Positions 7,268-15,421 of a DNA stretch of 64,000 nt are shown here, in pieces. The notes beneath the pieces are model-generated. The model saw nothing but the letters and a program-made list of their open reading frames with translations, was not told the origin of the DNA and made no database searches. Origin of the DNA: Spiribacter curvatus (lineage in GTDB: Bacteria; Pseudomonadota; Gammaproteobacteria; Nitrococcales; Nitrococcaceae). Within the stretch, counting starts at the first letter, position 1. Each line of letters begins with the position of its first letter. The stretch lies in assembly GCF_000485905.1 (NCBI RefSeq), contig NC_022664.1, positions 1,116,001 through 1,180,000 on the forward strand, written 5' to 3'. Position numbers and translations under genes: made by a program.

Positions 7268-8932
7268 TCAGTCTGTGAGCAGGGACACGAATTCGAATCG
7301 CTCACCGTCGAAAAGGCCGCGATCGCTGAGCTTGAGTGCCGGAATGACCAGCAGTGCCATGAATGACAGCGTCATGAAAGGCGCTGACAGCGGCGTGCCG
7401 AGCGCATGTGCCAGTGAGACCAGCGCCTCGTGGCGATGCGCCATCGTGTCGCCGTCGACGTTGCTCATCAACCCAGCGACCGGTAATGCGAGTTGATCGC
7501 TGCCGGCCGCCCCAACGGCGGCGATACCGCCCTGCATGTCGATCACCTGGTTCAGTGCCTCGCTCACCCATTCCGCACTGCTGCCGACTGCAATGACATT
7601 GTGCGAGTCATGGGCGATCGAGCCCGCGATCGCCCCATCGCGCAAACCGAAACCGTGGATGAACGCCACGGCGGGTGGCGTGACCCGATAGCGGTTCACG
7701 ACCGCCAGCATGAGGACATCATTGGCCGGGTCGGGCGTCGGGCGGTTGGCTTTCCAGGTCGGTTTCAGGCGTGACTCCGTTGTATCCAGCGCGCCGTCCC
7801 GGCAGTTGATCACGCGCAGTCTCAGTGATGGATTGTCGGGATCGCCTTCCGGTAGCGCAGCTTCAAGTGCCGACGCCGTCACGGGTCGCGCGTTGAAGCG
7901 ATTGATGGTCGGTGACGGCCGATAGGTCTGTTGGCTCTCGCCATGCCCGGCCACCCTTTCGCCGCCGATCCAGGTCGCGAGGACATTCAACCGGTCGGGG
8001 TGGTCGACCCGAATCGCGTCCATCCGATCGCCGATCCGCAGCTGGCCGACCGGGAGGCTGTAGTGCGACACGGGATGGCTGCAGGCGGCGCGGAGTACAT
8101 CGAAACGGTCGTGGCCCGCGGCGATGGCACGGGCGGCGATGACATTGATATGCCCCGCTGCCAGATCATCGGGATGGAGGTCGTCGGTACAGAACATGAT
8201 CCGCTGGGGATGGGTATCGAGCAGTTCGTGCAGCGCCTCGAAGTTGCGGGCGGCAGAGCCCTCGCGAATGCTGATCCACATCCCCGCCGCGAGCTTGTCC
8301 TCAGCCTCTGCGCGGGTCGCGCACTCATGATCGTTATCGATCCCCGCATCGGCATAGCACTGCGCGGCGTCGCTGCGAAGCCCCGGTGCATGGCCATCAA
8401 CCGTTCGACCGAAGCGCCTGGCAACCGCGATCTTGTCCATGACTCCGGTCTCGCGCTTGAGCACGCCGGAGAAGTCCATGACCTCTGCAAGATGCCCAGT
8501 CGTGTCGTCGCCGATCAGCCGCTTGATGTGCGCCGCGTTGAGTTCTGCGCCAGCCGTCTCATACGCGGTAGCGGGTACACAGGCAGGGGCACCGAAATGG
8601 ATCTGGATGGGGCTCCACCGTGCATCCGAGGCCATGTAATGGATGCCCTCGGTGCCTAGAATATTGGCGATCTCATGGGGGTCGGCCACTGCCGCCACAG
8701 TGCCATGACGACTGGCAACGCGGCCGAACTCGGCGGGCGTGAGCATAGTGCTCTCGACATGTACATGAGCATCCACAAACCCGGGTAGGACGTAGTCCAG
8801 CGTCTCATCCGGTGGTCCGAGTATGGCCACGGCGACGATACGCCCGCCCGCCCAGTGGATGGACGCGGCATGGATGCGCCGCGCCTCAAGATCGACCAGA
8901 TTGGCCTGGATCATACCTTCGTCCATCGTCAT
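7268..8932 (-). CDS. ade: adenine deaminase
   Basis: 554 aa, close to the usual 570-590 for Ade. It hydrolyses adenine to hypoxanthine plus ammonia in purine salvage, using a binuclear metal site of the amidohydrolase superfamily. Visible motifs are LPGFVDAHVHVESTML (first metal His pair), AVADPHEIANILG, VDGHAPG, the DNDHE segment and FCTDDLHPDDL (catalytic Asp region); the C-terminal adenine deaminase domain holds SIAHDSHNVIAVG. Several Met codons are available near 8932 (MTMDEGM). The stop codon touches the rearrangement junction at 7267. It lies divergent from fabI. Confidence 0.93.
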   Translation of the reverse strand: MTMDEGMIQANLVDLEARRIHAASIHWAGGRIVAVAILGPPDETLDYVLPGFVDAHVHVESTMLTPAEFGRVASRHGTVAAVADPHEIANILGTEGIHYMASDARWSPIQIHFGAPACVPATAYETAGAELNAAHIKRLIGDDTTGHLAEVMDFSGVLKRETGVMDKIAVARRFGRTVDGHAPGLRSDAAQCYADAGIDNDHECATRAEAEDKLAAGMWISIREGSAARNFEALHELLDTHPQRIMFCTDDLHPDDLAAGHINVIAARAIAAGHDRFDVLRAACSHPVSHYSLPVGQLRIGDRMDAIRVDHPDRLNVLATWIGGERVAGHGESQQTYRPSPTINRFNARPVTASALEAALPEGDPDNPSLRLRVINCRDGALDTTESRLKPTWKANRPTPDPANDVLMLAVVNRYRVTPPAVAFIHGFGLRDGAIAGSIAHDSHNVIAVGSSAEWVSEALNQVIDMQGGIAAVGAAGSDQLALPVAGLMSNVDGDTMAHRHEALVSLAHALGTPLSAPFMTLSFMALLVIPALKLSDRGLFDGERFEFVSLLTD

Positions 8933-9043
8933 CCCCGGATTATAGGCCGCGTGGATTGGCGACAGATACCCCGGTCACGATTGCGGATGACCAGCGGTTA
9001 TTGTTAAGTGTGCAGCGCAACATTGGTTAACAGGGAGTCATCC

Positions 9044-9832
9044 ATGACTGATCAAGTCGCCGGTGGCGCGTTCTCGCTCAATGGTCGGGTGGGTGTCATC
9101 ACCGGCCTCGCCAACGAAAACAGTATTGCCTTCGGCTGCGCGCGGGCGCTTTCCGCCCAAGGCGCGGAATTTATTGTGTCGTATGCCAGTGAAAAGGCCG
9201 AGCGCTTTGTCATGCCGCTCGCGGCAGCCATGGGTAACCCGGAATACCAGCTCGCGGACGTCCAGGATCCGGCATCGCTCGAGGCGCTGTTCGACCGGGC
9301 GCGTCAGCGCTGGGGACGTCTCGATTTCGTGATCCACTCGATAGCCTTTGCGCCGCTCAGCGAGTTGCAGGGACGGCTCACGGATACAACTCGGGACGGG
9401 TTTGCGTTGGCCATGGATGTCTCTTGCCACTCATTCATGCGCATGGCGAGGCTTGCCGAGCCACTGATGAGTGAGGGCGGCAGTCTGATCTGCATGACCT
9501 ACCACGGCGCCGATCAGGCCGTTGAGAATTACAATCTCATGGGGCCGGTCAAGGCGGCGCTGGAGTCATCCACGCGCTATATGGCGGCGGAGCTTGGGCC
9601 CAGGGGGATCCGGGTCAATGCCATATCGCCTGGGCCGATTCGCACACGGGCCGCTTCCGGGCTCAAGGATTTCGAGGCACTGGCACAGGATGGTGAAGCC
9701 CACTCGCCCCTTCGTCGCCTTGTGACGGTGGATGACATCGGCCACACGGCGGCCTACCTCATCGCTGATGCTGGCGCCGGCGTTACGGGCGGGATTCACT
9801 ACGTGGATGCAGGTCACCATGTCCAGTTCTGA
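9044..9832 (+). CDS. fabI: enoyl-[acyl-carrier-protein] reductase (NADH), FabI type
   Basis: 262 aa short-chain dehydrogenase-like enzyme that reduces trans-2-enoyl-ACP in the last step of fatty-acid elongation. The cofactor motif is GLANENSIAFG (FabI form of the glycine motif). The active site NYNLMGPVKAALE gives the Tyr-x6-Lys pair typical of FabI, and ISPGPIRTRAASG follows. AACAGGGAGTCATCC supplies a good ribosome binding site for the ATG at 9044; an open frame extends upstream but is not needed. The stop codon overlaps the next gene by 14 bases, so translation is likely coupled. The 111 bases upstream should carry the promoter shared with the genes that follow. Confidence 0.93.
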   Translation: MTDQVAGGAFSLNGRVGVITGLANENSIAFGCARALSAQGAEFIVSYASEKAERFVMPLAAAMGNPEYQLADVQDPASLEALFDRARQRWGRLDFVIHSIAFAPLSELQGRLTDTTRDGFALAMDVSCHSFMRMARLAEPLMSEGGSLICMTYHGADQAVENYNLMGPVKAALESSTRYMAAELGPRGIRVNAISPGPIRTRAASGLKDFEALAQDGEAHSPLRRLVTVDDIGHTAAYLIADAGAGVTGGIHYVDAGHHVQF

Positions 9833-11246
9833 AGCAACAATCGAAAACCGGACCTTTGACGAGATCGCGGTGGGTGACTCTGCAACGCTCGAAAAGCGTC
9901 TCACGATGGAAGACATCAAGCTTTTCGCGGTGATGTCCGGTGACGTCAATCCAGCCCATGTCGATGAGGAATTCGCACGCAGCAGCTTTTTCCATGAGCT
10001 GATCGCCCATGGCATGTGGGGCGGGGCATTGATCTCAACCGTGCTGGGCACAAAGCTGCCCGGGCCGGGGACGATCTATCTGGGACAGACGCTGCGATTT
10101 CGCGGGCCGGTCACGCTGGGCGATCAGATCCGGATTACGGTAACGGCGACGGAAAAGGATGAGCGTAAGGGCCAGGTTGTCTTCGACTGCGAATGCCGCA
10201 ATCAGGAGGATGCCCTTGTGCTTGACGGTGAGGCGCGGGTGCTCGCGCCTAAGGAAAAGGTCAGCCGTCCGCGAGCGGTCATGCCAACGATCCGGATGGC
10301 TGAACAGGGGAAGCTCTCGGAGATGCTGGCCGCCGCGGATGACCCTGAGCCGATGACCGCAGCGGTGGTCCATCCCGTGGATATCGAGAGCATCCAGGCC
10401 GTCGACCAGGCGGTCGGGCGGGGGCTGATCCGGCCGATCCTGATCGGGCCGATGGCGCGCATGCAGTCAGCGGCGGACGATGCCGGTGTCGATATCAGTG
10501 GGTTCGAACAGGTCGCTGTCCGCCACAGTCATGGCGCCGCCGAGACCGCGGTGGGCATGGCCGAGGCCGGTGATGTCGGTGCGGTGATCAAGGGGGGACT
10601 GTCCACCGATGAACTGCTCGGCAAGCTGGTGGATCCGGGCAATGGCTTGCGCACCGAGCGGATCCCCAGTCAGGTGATGGCCTTCGATGTGCCGACTTAC
10701 CCGCGTCCGCTGATGATTTCCGACCCGCTGGTGAATATTCACCCAGGGCTGTTCGAGAAACGCGATATCGTGCGCAACGCCGTGGAGCTCGCCCACGCAC
10801 TGAAAATCCACGAGCCGCGTGTTGCGATGCTTTCATCCTCCGAATCCATCGATCCCAAGCTCTCCTCAACGCTGGATGCCGCGGCAATCTGCAAGATGGC
10901 CGACCGCGGGCAGGTGGCAGGGGCGGTCATCGATGGACCGATGGCGTTTGATGCCGCCATTTCTGCGGCCACCGCCCGGGCTCGGGCGCTTGAATCGCCC
11001 GTGGCGGGGCGGGCCGATGTGCTGGTCGCACCGGATCTTGAGGCGGCGAGTATGCTGGTCAAGCAGCTCAGCCATCTCGCGGATGCCCGCGGTTCCGGGC
11101 TATTGGTCGGGTTGCGGGTGCCGGTGGTGATGAGCGGTCGTGACGACAATGTCCCCAGCCGGTTGACGGGCATACGTCTTGCCCATCGCTATCTTGCCTA
11201 CCTGCAGCATGCGGGACGTGACGCCATGGCCGCTGCGGTCAGCTGA
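9819..11246 (+). CDS. MaoC-like enoyl-CoA hydratase fused to phosphate acetyl/butyryltransferase
   Basis: 475 aa. Residues 1-150 are a MaoC/(R)-hydratase hot-dog domain, with AVMSGDVNPAHVDEEFA as the catalytic Asp/His loop and FFHELIAHGMWGGALIST. Residues 165-475 are a phosphate acyltransferase domain (AVVHPVDIESIQAV, GAVIKGGLSTDELLG, RPLMISDPLVNIHPG, VLVAPDLEAASML). This fusion is known as bifunctional enoyl-CoA hydratase/phosphate acetyltransferase. It probably links hydroxyacyl-CoA or short-chain acyl-CoA metabolism with acyl phosphate. The ATG at 9819 lies inside the end of fabI. The rhodopsin gene starts 25 bases after the stop. Confidence 0.88.
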   Translation: MSSSEATIENRTFDEIAVGDSATLEKRLTMEDIKLFAVMSGDVNPAHVDEEFARSSFFHELIAHGMWGGALISTVLGTKLPGPGTIYLGQTLRFRGPVTLGDQIRITVTATEKDERKGQVVFDCECRNQEDALVLDGEARVLAPKEKVSRPRAVMPTIRMAEQGKLSEMLAAADDPEPMTAAVVHPVDIESIQAVDQAVGRGLIRPILIGPMARMQSAADDAGVDISGFEQVAVRHSHGAAETAVGMAEAGDVGAVIKGGLSTDELLGKLVDPGNGLRTERIPSQVMAFDVPTYPRPLMISDPLVNIHPGLFEKRDIVRNAVELAHALKIHEPRVAMLSSSESIDPKLSSTLDAAAICKMADRGQVAGAVIDGPMAFDAAISAATARARALESPVAGRADVLVAPDLEAASMLVKQLSHLADARGSGLLVGLRVPVVMSGRDDNVPSRLTGIRLAHRYLAYLQHAGRDAMAAAVS

Positions 11247-11252
11247 CCGCAC

Positions 11253-11271
11253 GGGCGCGCCGGCCGCGCCC
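11253..11271 (+). promoter_or_regulatory. GC hairpin abutting the rhodopsin start codon
   Basis: GGGCGCG (11253-11259) pairs with CGCGCCC (11265-11271) around CCGGC, and the ATG follows at once. No Shine-Dalgarno sequence is visible in the 25 bases between the previous stop codon and this ATG. It could restrain initiation unless the ribosome arrives from the upstream gene. Confidence 0.45.
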
Positions 11272-12033
11272 ATGGACCTTTCGACACTCAGCGTTGGTCA
11301 GTACGACTTCATTGCAAATGCCTTTTCCTTTGGCCTTGCAGTGATGGTCGCCACGACCATTTTCCTGTGGTTCTCGCGCAGCCACGTTGCTCCCGCCTAC
11401 AAGATGGCGATCACCATCTCAGGCCTTGTCACCGCCATTGCCGGCTACCACTACCTGCAGATCATGCTGTCGTGGGAATCGGCCTTCTCCGTTACGAACG
11501 GCACCATCGAGACCACCGGATATGCCTACAACCAGGCTTATCGGTACGTCGACTGGCTGCTGACCGTGCCGCTGCTGCTCGTTGAGCTGATCCTCGTCAT
11601 GCGGCTTTCGCGGAGCGAGACCGTGTCCAAGAGCGTCACGCTCGGTGGTGCGGCAGCCCTCATGATCATCCTCGGTTATCCGGGTGAGGTCGCTGAAGGC
11701 GGCGCAACGCGCTTCCTCTTCTGGGTTCTGTCGATGATTCCGTTCGTGTACATCGTCTACCAGCTCGTGGTGGGCCTGAAGGGCTCGATCAGCAAGCAGC
11801 CTGAAAACGTGCGCGGACTGATCAACGGTGCGGCGACGCTCGTTGTCGTGTCCTGGCTGTTCTACCCGATCGTCTATCTGTTCCCGCTCATCGGCCTGAC
11901 CGGCGGCGCCGCCGTCACGGCAGTCGAGGTGGGCTATACGGTCGCGGACATCGTCGCCAAGGCCGTGTTCGGTATCCTCATCCTGACGATCGCCATGCGT
12001 AAGTCAGAGGCTGAGAGCAACGCCAGCGCCTGA
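11272..12033 (+). CDS. light-driven proton-pumping microbial rhodopsin
   Basis: 253 aa, seven membrane helices. Helix C reads RYVDWLLTVPLLLVELIL, so the counter-ion/acceptor is D94, the Thr of the motif is T98 and the donor is E105: the DTE pattern of outward proton pumps. L102 at the colour-tuning site predicts green absorption. H60 (AGYHYLQ) is the usual partner of the counter-ion. Helix G has D226 and the retinal Lys K230 (ADIVAKAVFG). In helix E, aligned with bacteriorhodopsin, W151 stands where antenna-binding xanthorhodopsins have Gly, so a bound carotenoid antenna is not expected. It is followed by carotenoid genes that supply beta-carotene, but no 15,15'-dioxygenase gene is nearby. 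The start at 11272 gives a XR-like N-terminus (MDLSTLSVGQYDF). Confidence 0.95.
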   Translation: MDLSTLSVGQYDFIANAFSFGLAVMVATTIFLWFSRSHVAPAYKMAITISGLVTAIAGYHYLQIMLSWESAFSVTNGTIETTGYAYNQAYRYVDWLLTVPLLLVELILVMRLSRSETVSKSVTLGGAAALMIILGYPGEVAEGGATRFLFWVLSMIPFVYIVYQLVVGLKGSISKQPENVRGLINGAATLVVVSWLFYPIVYLFPLIGLTGGAAVTAVEVGYTVADIVAKAVFGILILTIAMRKSEAESNASA

Positions 12034-12050
12034 TCGGTCTGAACCGATCA
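12031..12050 (+). terminator. hairpin at the rhodopsin stop codon
   Basis: TGATCGGT (12031-12038, including the stop codon) pairs with ACCGATCA (12043-12050) around CTGA. It is the first of two hairpins between rhodopsin and crtE. There is no U-tract, so mRNA stabilisation or partial attenuation is as likely as termination. Confidence 0.45.
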
Positions 12051-12074
12051 GCTGGCATTGCCAGTGCTGAACCC

Positions 12075-12103
12075 GTGGATGCCGGGCGCCGTCCGGCATC
12101 CAC
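12075..12103 (+). terminator. 11-bp perfect hairpin between rhodopsin and crtE
   Basis: GTGGATGCCGG (12075-12085) pairs perfectly with CCGGCATCCAC (12093-12103) with a 7-base loop. It lies 30 bases before the crtE start. It could reduce read-through from rhodopsin into the carotenoid genes or protect the upstream transcript. No U-run follows. Confidence 0.55.
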
Positions 12104-12132
12104 TTCACCGGAAAAGCGTGAGGAACAACTCC

Positions 12133-13101
12133 GTGGCCGCAGCCGACGTCAGTCAATCACCGATACCTAGCGCAGGCGCGAACGCCTGGCAGGCCAGTCT
12201 GGCGCCCGAGGTCACCCTCCCGTCTCTCTCATCAGTCGACCAACTCATGATCGACTGCCTCGCCGGCATGCGAGCCACACCGGCTCGGGATGCTGCGATC
12301 TATCATCTTCAAACCGGCGGTCATCGGATGCGTGCGAAACTGGCCTTGGCCAGTAGCGCCGGCCGGATGGACGTCGGTGACGGCAGAGCGGCGGCCGCCG
12401 CCTGCGAGTTATTGCATAACGCGTCTCTTATTCACGACGACATCAGCGATCACGATCAGTATCGCCGGGGCCAGCACTCCGTGCGTGCCCTGTATGGCGA
12501 CGATGTCGCCCTCTGCGCGGGGGATCTGCTCCTCACGGCGGCATTCCAGACCGCCGCAGGTATCCATGAACCGGGTGTCGCCCAGCGACTCACCGGCTTC
12601 ATGGCTGACACAGCCGCGCGTGTCATCGGTGGGCAGAGCGTTGAGCTCGACGCTCGCAGCAACCGTCGGGGGATGGGCGTTGCTGACTACCTTGCCGCCA
12701 CCCGCGAGAAAACGGCACCGCTCATCGAGCTGGCGCTGAATGTCGGGATCAGTAACGCGACTGAGGCACCCTACCCGGCAGCGCTGGGCCGACAGCTCGC
12801 GGAAGCGATTGGGCTTGCCTACCAGATTCTTGATGATCTCGACGATCTGGAGGCGGTGGAGGATCTGGAGCACCTGCATCCACTGCACGCCTGGTGGCAG
12901 CATCAGCCTCGTCCACTCGTCCGCCAGGGGCATCACCGGAAAACCCGCCAGCGCTGCCTGACGCATGTCCAGGCCGCACTGGCGCGGGCACAACGCCTGG
13001 CCGGTCGACTCCCCGAACCACTCGCAACCGACGTTTTGCAACTGATCCATCGACTGTCCCGCCAATCGCGGATAGTCTCCGATCGAGCCCTGACACGCTA
13101 A
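12133..13101 (+). CDS. crtE: geranylgeranyl diphosphate synthase
   Basis: 322 aa polyprenyl synthase that condenses isopentenyl diphosphate to the C20 precursor of carotenoids. It has HNASLIHDDISDHDQYRRG (first Asp-rich region, DDxxD) and LAYQILDDLDDLEA (second Asp-rich region), plus the Lys of LQTGGHRMRAKLALA for diphosphate binding. The GTG at 12133 is favoured because GAGGAA precedes it by 7 bases; an upstream ATG at 12058 would run through the hairpin. The C-terminal third is less conserved. It is the first gene of a tight crtE-crtI-crtB-crtY operon. Confidence 0.9.
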   Translation: MAAADVSQSPIPSAGANAWQASLAPEVTLPSLSSVDQLMIDCLAGMRATPARDAAIYHLQTGGHRMRAKLALASSAGRMDVGDGRAAAAACELLHNASLIHDDISDHDQYRRGQHSVRALYGDDVALCAGDLLLTAAFQTAAGIHEPGVAQRLTGFMADTAARVIGGQSVELDARSNRRGMGVADYLAATREKTAPLIELALNVGISNATEAPYPAALGRQLAEAIGLAYQILDDLDDLEAVEDLEHLHPLHAWWQHQPRPLVRQGHHRKTRQRCLTHVQAALARAQRLAGRLPEPLATDVLQLIHRLSRQSRIVSDRALTR

Positions 13102-13118
13102 AAAGGGGTGAAGCCCGA

Positions 13119-14591
13119 ATGCATTCCCTGATCATGGGCGGCGGTTTCGGCGGCATCGCCGCTGCACTGCGGCTGCGGGCACGCGGTCACGACGTCACGC
13201 TTATCGATCGTTGTCCGCGACTGGGCGGACGGGCTCAGGTCTTCGAGCGCGACGGCTATCGACACGACGCCGGCCCGACGGTCATTACCGCCCCGTTCCT
13301 GTTTGCTGAACTCTTCGAGCTTTTCGGTGAATCACTGCATGATCACCTCGAGCTGCGCCCGCTCGATCCGTGGTACCGGTTCCGTTTCCCGGACCATTCA
13401 CAGTTCGACTATGCCCCCGGCATGGAGCGGATGGAGTCGGAGATCGCACGCTTCAATCCGGATGATGTCGCCGGGTATCACGGGTTACTCGCCGAGTCCC
13501 GCGAGCTGTTTGAGATCGGTTTCCGCGAACTCGGCGATCAGCCGTTCCACCGGGCCTCGTTCATGGCGCGTCAGGCCCCCCGGCTTCTGCGTCTGCGCTT
13601 CGATCGCAGCGTCTGGACAATGGTGTCGCGGCACATCAAGCACCCCTACCTCCGGCGGGCGCTGTCATTACAGCCCCTGCTGGTCGGCGGCAACCCGTTT
13701 GATACCACCTGCATCTACGGCCTGATCCACTATCTCGAGCGTGAGTGGGGCGTCCACTTCGCGATGGGCGGGACCGGCGCACTGGTCGACGTCCTTGCCA
13801 ATCTTCTCGAACGTCAGGGCGTCCGGGTTGAGAACGGTCGGAGCATCACCGCGGTCCACCGCGATGGTCGACGCATCACTGGCGCGAGTCTCGACGACGG
13901 CCGCCGGATCTCGGCCGATCATTTCATCTCTAACCTCGACCCCATGCATCTCTACGGTGAGCTCATGGACCCGGCCCCCATGGCCGCCCGGATCAAGCGT
14001 CGCATGGCGCAGACCTCGATGGGGCTGTTCGTGCTCTACTTTGGTACCGATTGCCAGTACCCGGATGTGGCCCATCACACGATCTGGCTGGGTGATCGCT
14101 ACAAGGAACTGCTGCGGGATATCTTCGACCGACGCGTCCTCTCGGACGATTTCTCGCTCTATCTACACCGCCCCACCGCGACCGATTCGAGCTTCGCGCC
14201 GGCCGGCCATGACAGCTTCTATGTGCTCGCGCCGGTGCCCAACCAGCTCGGCAACATCGACTGGTCAGTGGAGGGGCCGAAGCTGCAGGCGCGTATCGTT
14301 GAGGCGCTGGAGGCAACCATCATGCCTGGGCTGAGCCAGCATATCCGCGCCGAATTCCATATGACGCCGGACAATTTCCGGGAGAACTACCAGAGCGTGC
14401 ACGGCAGTGGCTTCAGCGTTGCGCCGCTGTTCCGGCAATCGGCCTGGTTCCGATTCCACAATCAGGCCGAGGGTCTGGACAACCTCTACCTGGTCGGTGC
14501 CGGCACACACCCAGGCGCGGGAATGCCCGGTGTTCTCTCCAGCGCCAAGGTCCTTGAACGGCTGTTCCCCGAGGGCACGGAGGCGGCGTGA
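13119..14591 (+). CDS. crtI: phytoene desaturase
   Basis: 490 aa FAD enzyme that introduces double bonds into phytoene to give lycopene. The N-terminal dinucleotide fold is MGGGFGGIAAALRLRARGH, followed by the acidic residue of TLIDR; RLGGRAQVFERDGYRHDAGP is the bacterial CrtI signature, and the C-terminal FAD motif is YLVGAGTHPGAGMPGVLSSA. AAGGGGTGA lies before the ATG at 13119. It overlaps crtB by the four bases GTGA. It probably performs four desaturations because a lycopene cyclase follows, though the step number cannot be read from the sequence. Confidence 0.95.
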   Translation: MHSLIMGGGFGGIAAALRLRARGHDVTLIDRCPRLGGRAQVFERDGYRHDAGPTVITAPFLFAELFELFGESLHDHLELRPLDPWYRFRFPDHSQFDYAPGMERMESEIARFNPDDVAGYHGLLAESRELFEIGFRELGDQPFHRASFMARQAPRLLRLRFDRSVWTMVSRHIKHPYLRRALSLQPLLVGGNPFDTTCIYGLIHYLEREWGVHFAMGGTGALVDVLANLLERQGVRVENGRSITAVHRDGRRITGASLDDGRRISADHFISNLDPMHLYGELMDPAPMAARIKRRMAQTSMGLFVLYFGTDCQYPDVAHHTIWLGDRYKELLRDIFDRRVLSDDFSLYLHRPTATDSSFAPAGHDSFYVLAPVPNQLGNIDWSVEGPKLQARIVEALEATIMPGLSQHIRAEFHMTPDNFRENYQSVHGSGFSVAPLFRQSAWFRFHNQAEGLDNLYLVGAGTHPGAGMPGVLSSAKVLERLFPEGTEAA

Positions 14592-15421
14592 ACCCACGTG
14601 AGGTACTGGCGCGCCATGGGAGCAGCTTCCACATGGCGAGCCGGCTCCTGCGCCGCGACGATGCCAACGACGTCGCCACGCTCTATGCCGCATGCCGACT
14701 GATCGATGACATCGCGGACGAGTCGGCGAATGGTGCGGGACGAATCGACACCTTTATTGAGGCACTCACCACCGGCGATCCGGCGATGCTCCCGGTCGAC
14801 GGGTTCGCGGCGATGGTCGAGCGCCGGCGGATGCGACTTGACCCGTTGGTGACGCTGGCGCGCACGGCTGCCCATGAGGCGCGTTACGGCCGCTTGATCG
14901 AATCCGAATCAGAGCTGATCGATTATTGCTACGGCGTGGCCGGCACGGTCGGCGAGCTGATGTGTCCACTGCTGGGCGCCGATCCGGTACGCGGACGTGA
15001 CGCGGCGGTGGCCCTCGGTATTGGTATGCAGCTCACCAACATCGCCCGCGATGTGCTTGAGGATGCCGGGCGTGGTCGCCGGTATCTGCCCGGTGAGTGG
15101 ATTGACGGACGGAGCGCGGCGACCATCGCGAACGCCGATCCAGCCGATCGTCGCGCGATGCAGACAGCGATCGCCCGGCTGATCGAAACCGCCGAACAGC
15201 ACTACGCCCTCGCCGAGACCGGCTTTGCGCTGATCCCGCTGCGCAATCGCCTGTCCATCCGCGTCGCCGCAAGGCTCTATCGGGCCATCGGGCTGCGCGT
15301 TCGAGACGACGGCTGCCAGTACTGGCTCGGACGCACCTCCCTCAGCCATCCGGAACGCCGACAGATCGCGCTACGCACCCTGCTCCGCCCAGCCAGTAAC
15401 GCCCCGCAACCGTCCGCATGA
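14588..15421 (+). CDS. crtB: phytoene synthase
   Basis: 277 aa head-to-head prenyl synthase that joins two geranylgeranyl diphosphates. The two Asp-rich motifs are visible: ACRLIDDIADE near residue 40 and GMQLTNIARDVLEDAGRGR near residue 155, together with the signature YCYGVAGTVGELM. It uses a GTG start overlapping the crtI stop and itself overlaps crtY by ATGA, so translation of the three genes is coupled. Somewhat shorter at the C-terminus than plant-type enzymes but normal for bacteria. Confidence 0.95.
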   Translation: MNPREVLARHGSSFHMASRLLRRDDANDVATLYAACRLIDDIADESANGAGRIDTFIEALTTGDPAMLPVDGFAAMVERRRMRLDPLVTLARTAAHEARYGRLIESESELIDYCYGVAGTVGELMCPLLGADPVRGRDAAVALGIGMQLTNIARDVLEDAGRGRRYLPGEWIDGRSAATIANADPADRRAMQTAIARLIETAEQHYALAETGFALIPLRNRLSIRVAARLYRAIGLRVRDDGCQYWLGRTSLSHPERRQIALRTLLRPASNAPQPSA

